Positions 34,771 to 47,116 of a stretch of DNA of 64,000 nt are shown here, in pieces. How positions within the stretch are numbered: position 1 is the first letter of the stretch; every line of letters begins with the position of its first letter. Origin of the DNA: Drechslerella dactyloides (taxonomy: Eukaryota > Ascomycota > Orbiliomycetes > Orbiliales > Orbiliaceae); contig JAGTWJ010000006.1 in assembly GCA_020064725.1 (NCBI GenBank), positions 2,046,001 to 2,110,000 on the forward strand, in the 5' to 3' direction. Made by a program: the position numbers and the translations under genes. The notes under the pieces were generated by a model. It did no database searches. It was not told where the DNA came from and saw only the letters and a list, made by a program, of their open reading frames with translations.

Positions 34771-37328
34771 ATGTCTGTAGTTGGCGTAGACTTCGGCTGT
34801 CTGAACACAGTCATTGCTGTCGCCAGGAACAGAGGTGTCGATGTGGTAAGTGGACTCGCCAGTATCCTTCCTTCACATACGGCAGGCATGGTGGGGAGAA
34901 AGCAGAGCGGAGCTGGCTACGTAGTAGACGGACGCAGAACCAGCCAGGTCAGACTGCAGAAGCTAACGTGTGCTACCATAGATAACCAACGAAGTATCCA
35001 ATCGCGCCACTCCGTAAGTAAAATTTGCTCGCCGCCGTCCTTGCGTATGTGAGCACCCATGCTGATATATAGCTGTTCTATAGCTCGCTCGTTGGCTTCG
35101 GCCCCAAGTCCCGGTATCTCGGCGAAGCCGCTAAGACCCAGGAAATCAGCAACCTCAAGAACACCGTCGGCTCGTTAAAACGCCTCGCCGGTCGTTCACC
35201 AACCGATCCAGAAATCGACATCGAACGGCAGTATGTCACGGCTCCGCTCGTTGATGTCGGCGGTCAGGTCGGTGCAAAGGTCACCTACCTCGGCGAGAGC
35301 CACACCTTCTCCTCGACCGCTCTCATCGCGATGTACTTGACCAAGATCAAGGACACGGCCTCGAAAGAACTCAAGTTGCCCGTCTCGGATATCGTCATCA
35401 GTGTCCCCTCGTGGTTCACAGATTCCCAGAGACGAGCGATCCTAGATGCCTCCGAAGTTGCCGGACTGAAAACTCTTAGATTGATGAATGACACGACGGC
35501 TGCAGCTTTGGGATACGGTATCACCAAGGTCGACCTGCCCACCGCCGAAGAGAAACCGAGAAGAGTGGCCTTCGTCGACATTGGATACAGCAACTACACT
35601 GTTTCCATCGTCTCCTTTCGCAAGGGCGAGCTTACCGTCTTGTCCACCGCCTATGATAGACACTTTGGCGGCCGCGACTTTGACAAAGCAATCTCCGAGC
35701 ACTTTGCCAAAGAGTTCAAGGAGAAGTTCAAGGTCGATGTCCACTCGAACCCGAAGGCCTACACCCGTCTCATGGCCGGTGTCGAGAAGCTGAAGAAGGT
35801 CCTGTCCGCGAACGCTCAGGCACCGCTCAACATCGAATCCATCATGAACGACGTCGATGTCCGCGGCATGCTGAAACGCGAGGAGCTGGAAGAGCTCGTC
35901 AGGCCTCTGCTGGACCGTGTCACAGTTCCACTGCAGCAGGCTCTTGATGATGCGGGCCTCAAACCCAGCGAGATCGATTTCATCGAGCTCATCGGCGGCT
36001 GCACCAGAGTTCCGGCTTTGAAGGAGCGCATCAGCGCGTTCTTCGGCAAGGCGCTGTCCTTCACGCTCAACCAAGACGAGGCCGTCGCGCGCGGCTGTGC
36101 CTTCGCCTGTGCGATCTTGTCTCCGGTCTTCCGCGTCCGAGACTTCGCCGTTCACGACATCGTCACCTACCCGATCGAATTCACGTGGGAGCAGTCTCAG
36201 GAGATCCCCGACGAGGATACGACACTTACCGTCTTCAACAAGAACAACACCGTCCCATCGACCAAGATTTTGACCTTCTACCGAAAGGAGCCGTTTGATC
36301 TGGAGGCCCGATACGCCGAACCGGACAAGCTGCCGGGCAAGTTCAGCCCGTGGATCGGCCGGTTCTCGGTCAAGGGCGTCAAGCCGGACCCGAAGAACGA
36401 CTTTATGATCTGCAAGCTCAAGGCCCGGCTCAACCTGCACGGCGTCTTGAACATCGAGAGCGGATACTACGTGGAGGAGCAGGAGGTTGAGGAACCGATT
36501 CCCGAGGATAAGGATGTAAGCAGTGACTCCTCGTCTGATTCTGATGATTCTTCGCCATCGTCCGCGTCTTCAATGCCCGCACGGCCCGCCAAACGGGCCA
36601 GGGTCGAGTGTGCTGAAACCGAGCTAACCACGTCTGCTGCCGCTTCTTCTAAACCACAGTCCAAGGACGAGAACGACAAGAGCCCACCGAAGATGCGCAA
36701 GGTCAAGAAGCAGGTCAAGAAGGGCGACCTCACGATCGTGAGCGGAACGCACGCCGCCGACCAGACGACAAAGGATGCCCTCGCCGAGCGGGAGAACCAG
36801 ATGGCCGTCGAGGACAAGCTCGTCGCGGACACTGAAGACCGCAAGAACGCGCTCGAGGAGTACATTTACGAGCTGCGGGGCAAGATCGAAGACATCTACT
36901 CCGAATTTGCGAGCGAGGATGAGAAGCAGAAGCTGAAGAACATGTTGGAGAACACAGAGGTAAGTTGACCCCCTTCGACACGTGCCAGCGTGCACGGATG
37001 CCGGACTCTTGGCGTTGGTGTGCTAACCCGCGGGTGTGTTTTTCTGCAGAACTGGCTGTACGACGAGGGCGAGGACGCCACCAAGGCCGTCTACATTGCC
37101 AAATTCGACGAGATCCGATTCGTCGCCGGCCCGATCGTCCAGCGGTATCTCGATAAGCAAGAGGCCGCCCGTCAAGCCGAGCGAGCGGTGAAGGAAGCCA
37201 TCGAAGCCGACCGTCGGGCGAAGGACGACGACAGGAAGGACGCGAAGGACACAGACATGAAGGACGCAGGCGACGACAACGTCTTGCAACCCGAGATCGA
37301 GGAGCCGGACAGCGAGATGAAGGGTTAA
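34771..37328 (+). CDS. sse1: Hsp110-family chaperone/nucleotide exchange factor (Sse1/Hsp88)
   Basis: The model has four exons: 34771-34845, 34982-35013, 35084-36959 and 37050-37328. The protein is about 753 residues. It acts as nucleotide exchange factor and holdase for cytosolic Hsp70. The actin-like ATPase domain (1 to about 390) has SVVGVDFGCLNTVIAVAR, NRATPSLVGFG, SVPSWFTDSQRRAILDA, MNDTTAAALGYG and a GGCTRVPALKERI phosphate-binding loop. The substrate-binding beta region follows, then a long insertion and a C-terminal helical bundle (YELRGKIEDIYSEF, NWLYDEGEDATKAVY). The insertion at about 512-600 is Ser/Asp-rich and contains PAKRARVE, which looks like a monopartite nuclear import signal. 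This makes the protein longer than the roughly 700 residues usual for fungal members. The C-terminus is acidic and Lys-rich (KDAKDTDMKDAG). Introns near the 5' end sit at positions common in fungal Hsp70-type genes. Confidence 0.96.
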
Positions 37329-38372
37329 CTTCAAACCTAAACCCCCCAAACTAAAACCCCCCTACAACAACCATACGACCTGGCGGAAAAGCTGAGATTT
37401 AAGCATTGGTCTCTGTGTGTGTGCGGCTGTTATGTTATGATACGCTATTCGATAGATCGGTTTTTGTCCTTTTCCTACGTTTCCCCCGACATATTTTCTT
37501 CTATTCTGGAGGTGGCCCCGAGACTATTCCGGAGGAGGAGAACTGGCTACGCATATCCAAAAAAAAACTCCATGGCGAATGCAGCTGAGGATGAATAGAT
37601 CTGGATAGATGATGCGTGTGGTGGAGAAACTGTGTGGAGCGGCGTTGTTCGCTCGTTCGTTCTATCTATTCTAGCTAGATTGGACGGTCGAGGAGCTCTG
37701 TCGCATGTCACGCCATAGCTATAGCTATAGTAGTAGTTTAATACGTCTATACAATACACTACATTTCCTTTGTCGCTTGCCGTGCCCACATACATACATA
37801 CAAGTATGTACTATCTAGACTGTAAGCATTCCTGTAGACGGGATGTGGCGGTGGAGGTCGGGAGGAATGTGATGCGGGATTTCCCGCGTTGAGCGGCCGG
37901 CCTCGAGACTGGATTGGGAAGCACCGCATGCTGAAAGCGAAAAAAATTTGGCGTTGCCGATGCCGAGTAGTGGAAAAAAAATCGGCCACCGACGTCCGGG
38001 ATTCGATTCCAACTACCCACCCACCCACCCAACACTCTGTACTACCACCGCTCCGCCCACGACATACACACACACCCACGCTCGACGACAGACGGCTGTG
38101 ACGTCCTTCCTCCCTTCTTTTGCTCTCTCGTCGCCAGCTAGTATAGTATAGGTATGTCCGTTGCCCCGTCGTGTCTCAATTGCAATTGGCGTGCGTGCGT
38201 ACGTACGGCCATCGTGCATGTGCACTCGCCTGGACCTGCCGTTCCACCGCTCGCGCTGGTGGATACCTATTGTCCGTCGGGTCTACCGGCGTTGTATCAG
38301 TGGTTATTGGTATGGTTTTTGCTGACGGATTGTGTGAGTGAGTGTGTGTGTAGATTGATATCGCTCGCCGCC
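37329..38372. other. Intergenic region upstream of malate dehydrogenase
   Basis: This holds the 3' flank of the Hsp110 gene and the promoter/leader of malate dehydrogenase. It contains short simple repeats (AGCTATAGCTATAGTAGTAG near 37720-37738, ACATACATACA near 37790, ACCC repeats near 38020). No gene is supported. Confidence 0.5.
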
Positions 38373-39974
38373 ATGTTCTCCGTTCGCCGTGCTGCCGTGA
38401 GCTTCACGCAGAAGCGGGCCTTCTCGGCGTCCGCTGCCAACGTACGTCGTTACCTACCCATATATATGTATACCTGTTCGCTCGGCGACATCTGTGCATA
38501 CGTCTATAGTACGGCTGGCTGGCTGGGTCGGACCATTGGTAGTCTGGATACCAGCCGGACGATGAATCGACGAGTGTATCAGAGACGGACGGAGGGATGG
38601 ATATATGAAGTGATAAGGGACACGGCTGATGTGATACGATATATATAACAGCCGTACAAGGTTGCCGTGCTCGGCGCGTCCGGCGGTATCGGACAGCCGC
38701 TGTCGCTGCTGCTCAAGCTGTCGCCCAAGGTTACGGAACTGGCGCTCTACGATGTCCGCGGGGCTCCCGGTGCGTCTTTCTTCCCTCTTCTCCGTGATGC
38801 TGGTTACTTTGCCTTGATATCTTTGTGCTGACTGGTGGATATTCACAGGTGTCGCGGCTGATATCTCGCACGTCAACACCAACAGCGTTGTAAGTATACT
38901 ACCTAATCTACCGGCGTGCTTGAAAATGCTGCTTGAAGGGGGAGAAGAATGTGGAGTATATATGTAAAGGGTGCTGACGGTATACGCTGTGTATGTGTAG
39001 GTCAAAGGGTACACCCCCGCGCCGGCGAACCTGGCCGAGGCGGTCAAGGGTGCCGAAATCGTACTGATCCCCGCGGGCGTCCCCCGCAAGCCCGGCATGT
39101 CGCGCGACGGTGCGTCCCATACCATACCATACCTGCAGACCATACTACTTTTACATTCACATACTGACGTGTAATACGGTAGACCTGTTCAATACGAATG
39201 CGTCTATCGTTCGCGATCTGGCGGACGGAGTGGCGCAGGCTAATCCTAACGCCAAACTGCTCATCATCGCCAACCCCGTACGTCCCCCCACTCCTCATAT
39301 ATATCATACGACGAGATTATGAGTGTAGGTGTAAATAGGCGGGCGAGTGCTGATAAGAAGGGGGTGTATTACAGGTAAACTCGACGGTGCCAATCTGCGC
39401 GGAAGTCTACAAGCTCCGCAACGTGTACAACCCGAAAACCCTCTTCGGCGTAACAACCCTCGACGTCGTCCGCGCCTCCCGCTTCATCTCCGAGCTGAAA
39501 AACACCAATCCCGCAAACGAAAAAGTAACAGTAGTAGGCGGCCACAGCGGCGTCACCATCGTCCCGCTGCTATCGCAAAGTAACCACCCGGACATCACCG
39601 GCGAGCAACGCGACGCCCTCGTCCACCGCATCCAGTTCGGCGGGGATGAAGTCGTGCAGGCGAAGGACGGCGCCGGCAGCGCAACGCTGAGTATGGCGCT
39701 GGCCGGATACCGGATGGCGGAGTCTCTGCTGCGTGCGAAGGCCGGTGAAAGCGGTGTTGTGGAGCCGACGTTTGTGGATTCGCCGCTGTTCAAGGATGCG
39801 GGTGTCGAGTTTTTCGCGAGTAACGTTGAACTTGGACCCGACGGCGTGAAGAAGGTGCATGGGGTTGGCGATATCGATTCGTACGAGAAGGGGTTGATCG
39901 ATGCGTGTTTGGCCGATTTGAAGAAGAATATCGAGAAGGGCGTGCAGTTCGTCAAGAGCAACCCTCCAAAGTAG
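38373..39974 (+). CDS. mdh1: Malate dehydrogenase, mitochondrial
   Basis: The model has six exons: 38373-38441, 38652-38769, 38849-38889, 39001-39109, 39183-39277 and 39375-39974. The protein is 343 residues. It interconverts malate and oxaloacetate with NAD in the mitochondrial matrix. The first exon encodes almost exactly the targeting presequence (FSVRRAAVSFTQKRAFSASA, Arg/Ser-rich, no acidic residues), then the mature protein starts PYKVAVLGASGGIGQPLSLLL with the NAD-binding glycine motif. Substrate-binding arginines lie in IPAGVPRKPGMSRDD, ANPVNSTVPI follows, and the catalytic His is in VVGGHSGVTIVPL. The C-terminal NIEKGVQFVKSNPPK is typical. Length and motifs are those of active enzymes. 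All five introns have GT-AG borders and none breaks the frame. Confidence 0.97.
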
Positions 39975-40208
39975 ATATATACATTTCTTACGCTGTTGGT
40001 AATGTACGTACATAGTTGATATACAATAAAAGTGTCCCGAGGGTGCACGGGGTGGATGTGCTAGAGTGTGTATAGAGGATATATATGTCGGTTTACTGTT
40101 GTGATAATACACCATCCCCACTTCATTCGTCAACGGATCCCGTATTATAGTACTAAAGGTACCTAGCCTGTAAGCGGTAATACAATAATATACACGGTAG
40201 GATATATA

Positions 40209-43200
40209 CTACCGCCGCATCTCGACCTCCCGCATGATCTTGTCAGCCTCAATCATACTCTCCGTCATCGACACCTCCCCGCCAAACCCACCGGGCCGAC
40301 CTCTAAACAACCCCCAAATCTCATCCCCCTGCTCCATCGTAACACTACACTCCAACACCTCCATCGCCATCTCGACCACATCCCCGCGCACGCCAACACT
40401 GCTCAACCACCCCTTTTCCCGTCGAAACGCGATCCGCGCGAACAGCACGAGATGTTTATGGCCGTTCCCGTTATGCGTTGACCCGCTCAACAATCTTTCG
40501 ATATCGTCGTTCGCACGCTGCAGTTTGATCACCCGGTGGATGAAGCGCACGGCGTTGTTGACGAATGCGACGGAACTTTCAAGACCGTGGCGGTCTTCCA
40601 GGATTTCTTCGAGTTCGTGGTGCGTGCGCACGATTACGCGGGAGAGGGCTTGCCAGTTTGCGTTTGTGACGAGGCTGTTGATGCCGTGGTCTGTTGTTGC
40701 GATGCAGGTGTAGAAGGTGAGTATCGCCGTGCGGATTGCTAACACCTCCGCGCGGCGGAGGCCCGGGTGCGTCGTTGCGGTGGAAGAAGCGGGCTTCGGT
40801 TCGATCGTGAGGAGGAAGGAGGCGTGGATTAGCGTTATGCGCTCGTAGTCCTTTTGTTGAAGCGGGTCCGGTGAGATGGGGCCGTAGGAGTTGGTAAAGA
40901 CGGAGGAGGGGAGGGTGTTTAGTATCAGTCGAATGTGTGGGAGCGGTTGGTTCCATGTCATGAACGGGGCGATAAAGTCCGGTTGTATCAGCGTCCAGAA
41001 GCTACATACTCGTTAGCAGGTAGGTATAATGCGGGTGGGTGGGGGACGTACTGCCTGGCGAGCTCCTCGTCGGTGAGGACGCCGAGGGCGACGGTTTCGA
41101 AGAGGTGGAGACACTTCTCGACGTCGACGAGCGGGTTGATGCGGTCGTGGTGGCCTTTGAACCGCTCGAGAGAGTTTAACATTACTGTTTTCTGGAGGAC
41201 TTCCGCGAAGGGTTCCATTATTATGTGGAAGAGCTTTGTGCTGAAGTCTTGGTTGATGACGTAGTGCAGGAAGTCCAGCAGCAGCGACAGCGGTTCGAAC
41301 TATCGATGTGTTAATATAAATTTGGTTACGATTGTGACGGAGGGGGAGCGTACGAATTTCTCGGTGTAACACCGGTCCCATAGGGCGATGAGGATGCAGC
41401 AGATGCGCGCGGGAAACTCGCCGTACGCGGCGTCGACGTCCGCCTGCGGGACGTTCTCCATGAACAGCGCGGCCAGCGACGTCTCTTCGTCGGATGGAAG
41501 GCTGTACTGCTCGAGCACCTCGAGGATGGTGTGCGCGCCGTGCTCGGGCTTGTGGGATAGGATGGCCTCAAGGAACTGCTGCCGGTCGTCGCCGCCTAGT
41601 CCGAGGTCTTCGAGCGTCAACCGTTCAATCATGGCCTCGTACTCGTCCTCCTCGGCCTGCTGCCCGACGTCCATGGCGACGGAGCGCTGGGAGTTGCCGC
41701 CGGACTTGAGGATCGGTAGCATGAGCGTCTGCGATGCCTTCATCGGGGAATCCGTCGGCTTTCTCTTCCGCTTCGCGCTCTTGGACGGGGTGCCGCGCCC
41801 GCGACCGACTTGCGGACCGACGGGAGGACTACTCCGCATCGACACGCCGGCCTCGTCGTCGTCAAAGCCGTCGCGGAAGGCGGCCAGCCGGCTTTTCCGC
41901 GGCGTCATCGGACCAGCGGCGTCCTTGGCGGGTTTGACGGCCTGCCTGTCCTTTTCCTGGTACTGCTTGAGCTCGCGGTGGATTTCCTTCTGGTCGTTGC
42001 GGTCGAACTCGAGGGTGGCTTGCATCTTAACGACCTCGGCCCGGAGTTTCGCCATGTCCGCTTCCGACTTTTCGTGCTTCTGCTGCGCGAGGGAGCGGAT
42101 GGCGTCGACCTCGGAGCGGTGCTGGGCTTCGGCTTTTTCCATCTTTTTGCGCAGGATGCTGTTTTCGCCGGATTTCGTCTGGACGTCGACGGCTGCCTGC
42201 TTGAGCTTCTTCTCGAGGCTGTTTTTATCTACGAGGAGCTGCAGAATCATTAGCATAGGTTTGAATATTGCCATCAACGGATATAGGCCTACCTGCTGGG
42301 TGGCTTTACGGAGGCGCTCGAGCTCTTCGAGCTGGTCGGCAGCGAGCCCCTTCGGGCCGTCGTCGACCTCCATGGCCGCGCTCTCGTCCAGTTTGTGCTC
42401 GACGGCATCGTAGTCCACCATGTCGTCGTTCGTGACGTTGGATACGCCCGCCACGGTGCCTATTCCGGCGGTGGGTATCCACGCGGACGTGCCAAACTCC
42501 GAGGTGCCGAGCGCTGAGGTGTTCAGTGCCGTCGTGCCGGCGCCCTCCTGGAGGACGACCTCCGTCGGGGCGGCGGTGTCCCACAGCTCCTCGGCTGCAT
42601 CGTAGGTTTCGTACTCCTCCGGTCGAGCGACGCCGACGGTCTGGGCCTGAGCGTTGGAGCGAGCGGTGTGATATTGGGCGCCGTTCGTGGTGGGGTTTAG
42701 ATTGCTGGCGGCGGGTCGACTCGCGGTGCCGGGAGCGCGTCCGGTGGCGCCGTTCTGCACGCGCACGCGCTCCAGAGGACTACTCGGGAGGGTGGGCTGC
42801 GTGATGTAGGACGACGGGGTGGGCCGGGTTGATGGGCGAGGCTGCAGCTGCCGTTGGCGGTGGGAATAGCCGGCGGACTGGGAGAGCTGGACCTGCCGCT
42901 GCTCCGCGAGGTACGCTTGTTGTTGACCAGCCTGGATCTCGTGCTGCTTCTGCTGGGCGAGGTAGTCGTCCTGCTGCTGCTGTCGGAGGCGCTGGCGCTC
43001 CTGGTTGCGCGCTAGGAAGGCGGCGCGGATGGCCTCTTCGTCCGAGGAGAGGGGCGCGGCTGGCGCGGCTGGTCTGGGCGGCTGGTACACGCCATTGGCC
43101 TGCGAGCGGGCGGGAGCGGCGGCGGCATGGCTCTGGCTCTGCAGCTGGGGCCCGCGGTTGGAGCTGGCGTACGCGGCGGCGCGCGAGGAGATTTGATATT

Positions 43201-43360
43201 GATTCTTGGGAGGCTGCGGTGGCTGGATCGGCTGCTGTATTGGCGGCGGCTTCTGCTTCTGGGTCAGGGACTGCAGGACGGCGGCGTTCTCGAGCTCCTG
43301 CAGCTCGTCGAGATTGAAGTCGTCATCGTCGCCAAAGTAGTCGTCATCGTCAGCGGCCAT
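40209..43360 (-). CDS. rad26: ATRIP/Rad26-like DNA-damage checkpoint protein
   Basis: The model has four exons on the minus strand: 43360-42293, 42238-41354, 41299-41052 and 41001-40209. The protein is about 997 residues. The 54-nt first intron is in frame, so translation could also read through it. The N-terminus is acidic and aromatic (DDYFGDDDDFNLDELQELEN), like the conserved N-terminal motif of fungal Rad26/UvsD proteins that recruits RPA. Gln/Pro-rich sequence follows (about 40-250). A coiled coil lies at about 355-465 (KNSLEKKLKQAAVDVQ and onward), as expected for ATRIP dimerisation. After a basic linker (AKRKRKP) comes a long helical C-terminal region that could bind the ATR-type kinase. 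The family assignment rests on this domain order and the N-terminal motif. It converges on malate dehydrogenase with a 234-nt gap. Confidence 0.77.
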
Positions 43361-44540
43361 TGGGCGTGGGCATCGCAGGGGACGATGCGGAGTGCAGCCG
43401 AGGCGGGCGGCCCATCGCGTGGAGTTGATGTTTAACCGCGTGTGCGTGTGTGTGGCTGCTGCGTGTTTGGCGGCCCGACGTCTCGCAACGACGTCTTGGC
43501 TGGCTGCCGAGTCGCGTCAGTGCGCCATGAGATATCACCCAACGACTCCCACTGAACGATACGAGTACAATATGAATGGTGCGTCTTGGCTGTTAATGGT
43601 ACAACTCCCGCTGATTATGTAATTCATAGGAATGTAAATGGTGATGTGATTTTGCGGCATGATGCTGTGGAGGCTCTGTCTTCGCGTGTTGGATTTTGGC
43701 ATGCCGCAACATTCGAGTGGATTGCGGTGGACTTGGACGTTGGAAGAGATGCACCCGTTAGACTATGACCTCATATATGATTGATCTGCAGGTCCGTAAG
43801 TCGGCAATAATTGTGTGTATATATCGAAATAGTTTCATAATTCTATTCTGTAGTCGAGCGCATCTTTGGTGCAGCAGATCCTCAGACAGTGTTTCGGGCA
43901 CCATTTTGCATACATCAGAATGAAAACATTATTATAATTCACAGAACGTTCACGCGAAATGAATCCATTATTCGGGCGCAGGCTGCATCATCCTGGATCT
44001 GTATAAATAGCTGGCCTCCCCCGCCGGTGGCCCCCCTTTCCTCCATCCCTCCTCCATCCCCCTCCTCCTCCCTCTCCTGGTCTTGGAGAGGGAGCTCTCA
44101 GCTAACAGCCAGCTGGATGGCTCTGTCATGTAAGTACTTGATCACCCACATCATACTCTTGATAGCATACCATCTACACACGCACAAGCTGACATCGCCG
44201 TCTCCCCTGGCTCAAGCAGCCGTATAATGCCCCTGAAAGGCTGCCAGCAGGCAACTAGAAATCACGCTAAAAGGGCTGACATCATCGTTAGCATGCTTGC
44301 AAGGGCCGCGGGCACTTGTGCCCCATGTTATTTCAGCAGCCGACGGCTTCCCGACCACCGAACCGATTGCACAAGAACGTTTAAATTACAACCAGTCGCC
44401 AAGTATACGGCGACCGAGTGCTGTTGTTACTGCGGGATACCTAGTCGGCATTGTGTCGAGGCTAGTGGTGCTAGACATTGCGCGCTTGCAACTGCAAGCG
44501 CGGCGGCGACGAGCGTAGCTTGGCACGACGTCGAAGTGCG
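43361..44540. other. Intergenic region with a TATA box
   Basis: This contains the promoter of the Rad26-like gene at its left end. A TATAAATAG box at 44002-44010 is followed by a CT-rich stretch (44020-44085), which looks like a plus-strand promoter for the decayed membrane-protein copy starting near 44541. The plus-strand frame starting at 44227 opens in unrelated sequence and only becomes family-like near 44600. Confidence 0.5.
44002..44010 (+). promoter_or_regulatory. TATA box upstream of the dispersed membrane-protein copy
   Basis: TATAAATAG is followed by a pyrimidine-rich tract. Its position suggests it once drove the copy at 44541-44940. No start site is known. Confidence 0.4.
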
Positions 44541-44940
44541 CGCGAGGCTCGTTCGCCATCTCGAGATTAGAAGCTTTGAGAGCTGGGAGGACTTCGATGG
44601 ATGGATGAATGAGTGGGAATGGTTCCCATTGGCGATATTCGGGGTCACAACATTGGTGACCTCGTGGTTGTGTTACCTATTTGGTAACACCTTCACCTGT
44701 AGGTCTCCTGAAACTTACCTATAGAATTTATTGGAATTATAGAATTATAGCTAACCGGCATAGACCTGGTACAAGGGGTACCAGGACTCTTCGTGTGGAT
44801 AGGGGACCTGGGCCAGGCGATTAAAGCGGACCTGGGTTTTGGGGAGGCCCATCTCCACTGCCGAGAGCCTACAGCTGCAATGGTCGAGTCATATCCCGCT
44901 ATCATGTTCGCTTGTTGTGTGGACTATCTCTCGAGCTCTC
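44541..44940 (+). pseudogene. Dispersed relic of the tandem membrane-protein family (copy E)
   Basis: The family core is visible as EWEWFPLAIFGVTTLVTSWL followed by CYLFGNT, matching the second hydrophobic segment of the intact copy at 55609 (DWVPLAVFGVTIIIILWMIY). A donor (T|GTAGGT, at about 44699) and an acceptor (CTAACCGGCATAG, ending at 44763) mark an intron. The 3' exon reads VQGVPGLFVWIGDLGQAIKA then DLGFGEAHL. This 3' exon and the intron are shared with copy D (54257-54420) at nucleotide level but differ from the 3' exon of the intact copy. The upstream part is not family-like, so I treat it as a truncated copy. A lineage with a different first exon remains possible. Confidence 0.6.
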
Positions 44941-45225
44941 TCTTATCACCTGTATAAGTACTTAGGTTGAATACACTCAATTGCGTCGAATCACACTCGA
45001 GGACTATCACTATTTGCTCTTTGCCTGTATTGCAACTAATTGTATAATGCCCATAATCGAGTGATTGTAATCATTTACGTGGAAATTTCATGAAATATAA
45101 GAATGAATGTAGTGGAGTGGTACTCGTACTCCTGCAATATTGGATGAGGATCTCGTTAGATATCTATATAGATCTAGGATACATCACCTATAGCTGTGAA
45201 ATATAGCAAATTAGTATCGCTTGAC

Positions 45226-47116
45226 TCACAAGCGCCCTCGATCGACTTGCTTCTTCGTGTAGAGAACCTGCACGTTGCACCACCCCTTCAGTCCATCCAG
45301 CCCATTCTCCACCCCAAGTCCACTACCCTTCCACCCGCCGAACGGTGCGGACGGGTTAAGGCTCATGTGCTCGTTAATCCAAACACTACCAGCCTCAAGG
45401 CTCCTTGCTATCCTCTCCGCTCTCTCGATATCCTTGCCCCAGACCGAAGCACCGAGGCCCATATTGGTGTCATTGGCGCGTGCTAAGACTTCCTCGTCGG
45501 TTGTCCATGTTGCCACCGGTACGATCGGACCTATATCGCCGGATCGGGTCAGCATTATGTTGTCTTAGATGGACATCTATACGGCACACATAGGTGCGGA
45601 TATGCCTTACCGAAAGGCTCCTCCACCATAATCTTGCTGGAGTCGCTAGGTCCTACTACGATCATTGGCTTGACGAAGAAGCCGTTCGGATCCCCTTTCC
45701 CGCCGTCGAGCACGATTTGTCCGCCCTCCTTCTTGACATCGTCCACGAACCCGACGACTTTTTCATACTGCATCTCATTCTGGATTGGACCCATGAATAC
45801 CCCGTCATCCATGCCATCGCCGACTTTGAGATTCTTGGCCGCCTCAACGAGGGCGGGAATGAAATCCTTCGCGATTGAAGAGTGCACGTAGATGCGCTTG
45901 GTCGCGATGCAGATTTGGCCGGAATTGAGGAGACTGGAGACGGCGATCTGGGAGGCGACGAGTGGGATATCGACGTCCGGGAGGATGATCGCGGGGTCTT
46001 TACCGCCACTGTATGCGTAGGATAAACACCGTTATAAGCATCACATCCAAGCACGACTTTGTCGCAATGGGATTGAGACCGCGCTTACAGCTCTAACGTG
46101 ACCCTCTTCAATGTCTTGCTGCAGCTTTCCATAACCTTCCGGCCGGTTGCGGACGACCCGGTGAAAGATATCTGACGCTTTGTATTAGGCGGTTTCCTTA
46201 TCATGACGTTAGGACTGGATAGACTAGCGTACCTTATGGATACCGGGATGGGAGGTCATCCACGGTCCCAAGTTGTCGTCTCCGCTCACAGCGTTGATAA
46301 CACCAGGCGGGAAGAAACGCTGCGCCAACTCCACTAACTTTAAGCCAGTATATGGCGTGAACGGCCTTTCGAGGACGTCATATCGTCAGCCAAGACAACC
46401 GCGAAAGTGAGACCGATAAGGGATATACATACGATGGCTTGCAGACGATGGTATTCCCTGTCAACACCGCATGCGTGATCTTGGTCACCATGAGTGCCAC
46501 AGGATCTGCTCGCGTGCAATAGTATTAGCCCGTCCCTTCCCTTTCGCATAAGTTTGAGGACGGGAAGGTATTTTGCTAACAGTTCCATGGTACGATCGCG
46601 CCTCCGACGCCCAGTGGCAGATAACGCTTAACCACGGTCCTCTGATCGTCTTTTTGGACGACTTCATCCGGTAGTTCGAACGCGCACATGATTTCAATGT
46701 ACTTCTCCATACCGTCGACCTCCCCCTTGGCGAAATTCAACTAGGTAAAATCATCGTCATTAACTTCAACAATTTCGGTGGAGGAAAACCAATCGATAAC
46801 TGCGATAACCGACGTATATTGTACATACCGGCTTCCCTTGTTCCTTAACAAGCATTTTGGCAAGTCCGTCCGCCTCCTCCGTTACCGCTTTGCCAAACTG
46901 CAACAGCGCCGCCTTCCGTTCCTTCCACGGCGTTGCAGCCCATCCTTTGAACGCCTTGCTGGCAGCGGAGACAGCGAGGTCTAGATCTGCCTTTGTGGAC
47001 ACCGGCACAGGAGGATTGGGCTCCTTGGTGGCCGGATTGACGGAGTACCGCGTTTCAGCGGTGGTGTGCGGCTTGCCGTCGATGGTGTTTGTAAAGGTCG
47101 TCCAATCGAGCGTCAT
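45226..47116 (-). CDS. NAD(P)-dependent aldehyde dehydrogenase
   Basis: The model has seven exons on the minus strand: 47116-46829, 46740-46581, 46505-46433, 46365-46233, 46171-46089, 46008-45611 and 45530-45226. The frame is continuous for 479 residues, the usual size. It oxidises an aldehyde to the acid, and the substrate is not deducible. Key motifs are GVGGAIVPWNYPVAL (cofactor and Asn region), TGNTIVCKPSPFTP (Lys), ISFTGSSATGRKV, the general base Glu in VTLELGGKDPAI, the nucleophile Cys in NSGQICIATKRIYVH, EEPFGPIVPV, and the C-terminal PFGGWKGSGLGVENG. Introns cut several of these motifs, which confirms the splicing (for example within LELGG and EEPFG). There is no targeting peptide, so it is probably cytosolic. 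It stands alone, with no pathway neighbours. Confidence 0.96.

Noticed and set aside
35442..36440. 332-codon antisense frame inside the Hsp110 gene
   Set aside because: It is a shadow of a conserved chaperone exon with C-biased codons.
41388..42413. 341-codon plus-strand frame over the Rad26-like gene
   Set aside because: It is antisense to a spliced conserved gene, with Ser/Arg-rich shadow composition.
44227..44724. 165-codon frame taken as one intact gene
   Set aside because: Only its last 50 codons resemble the membrane-protein family; the upstream part is not family-like, so I call a relic instead.
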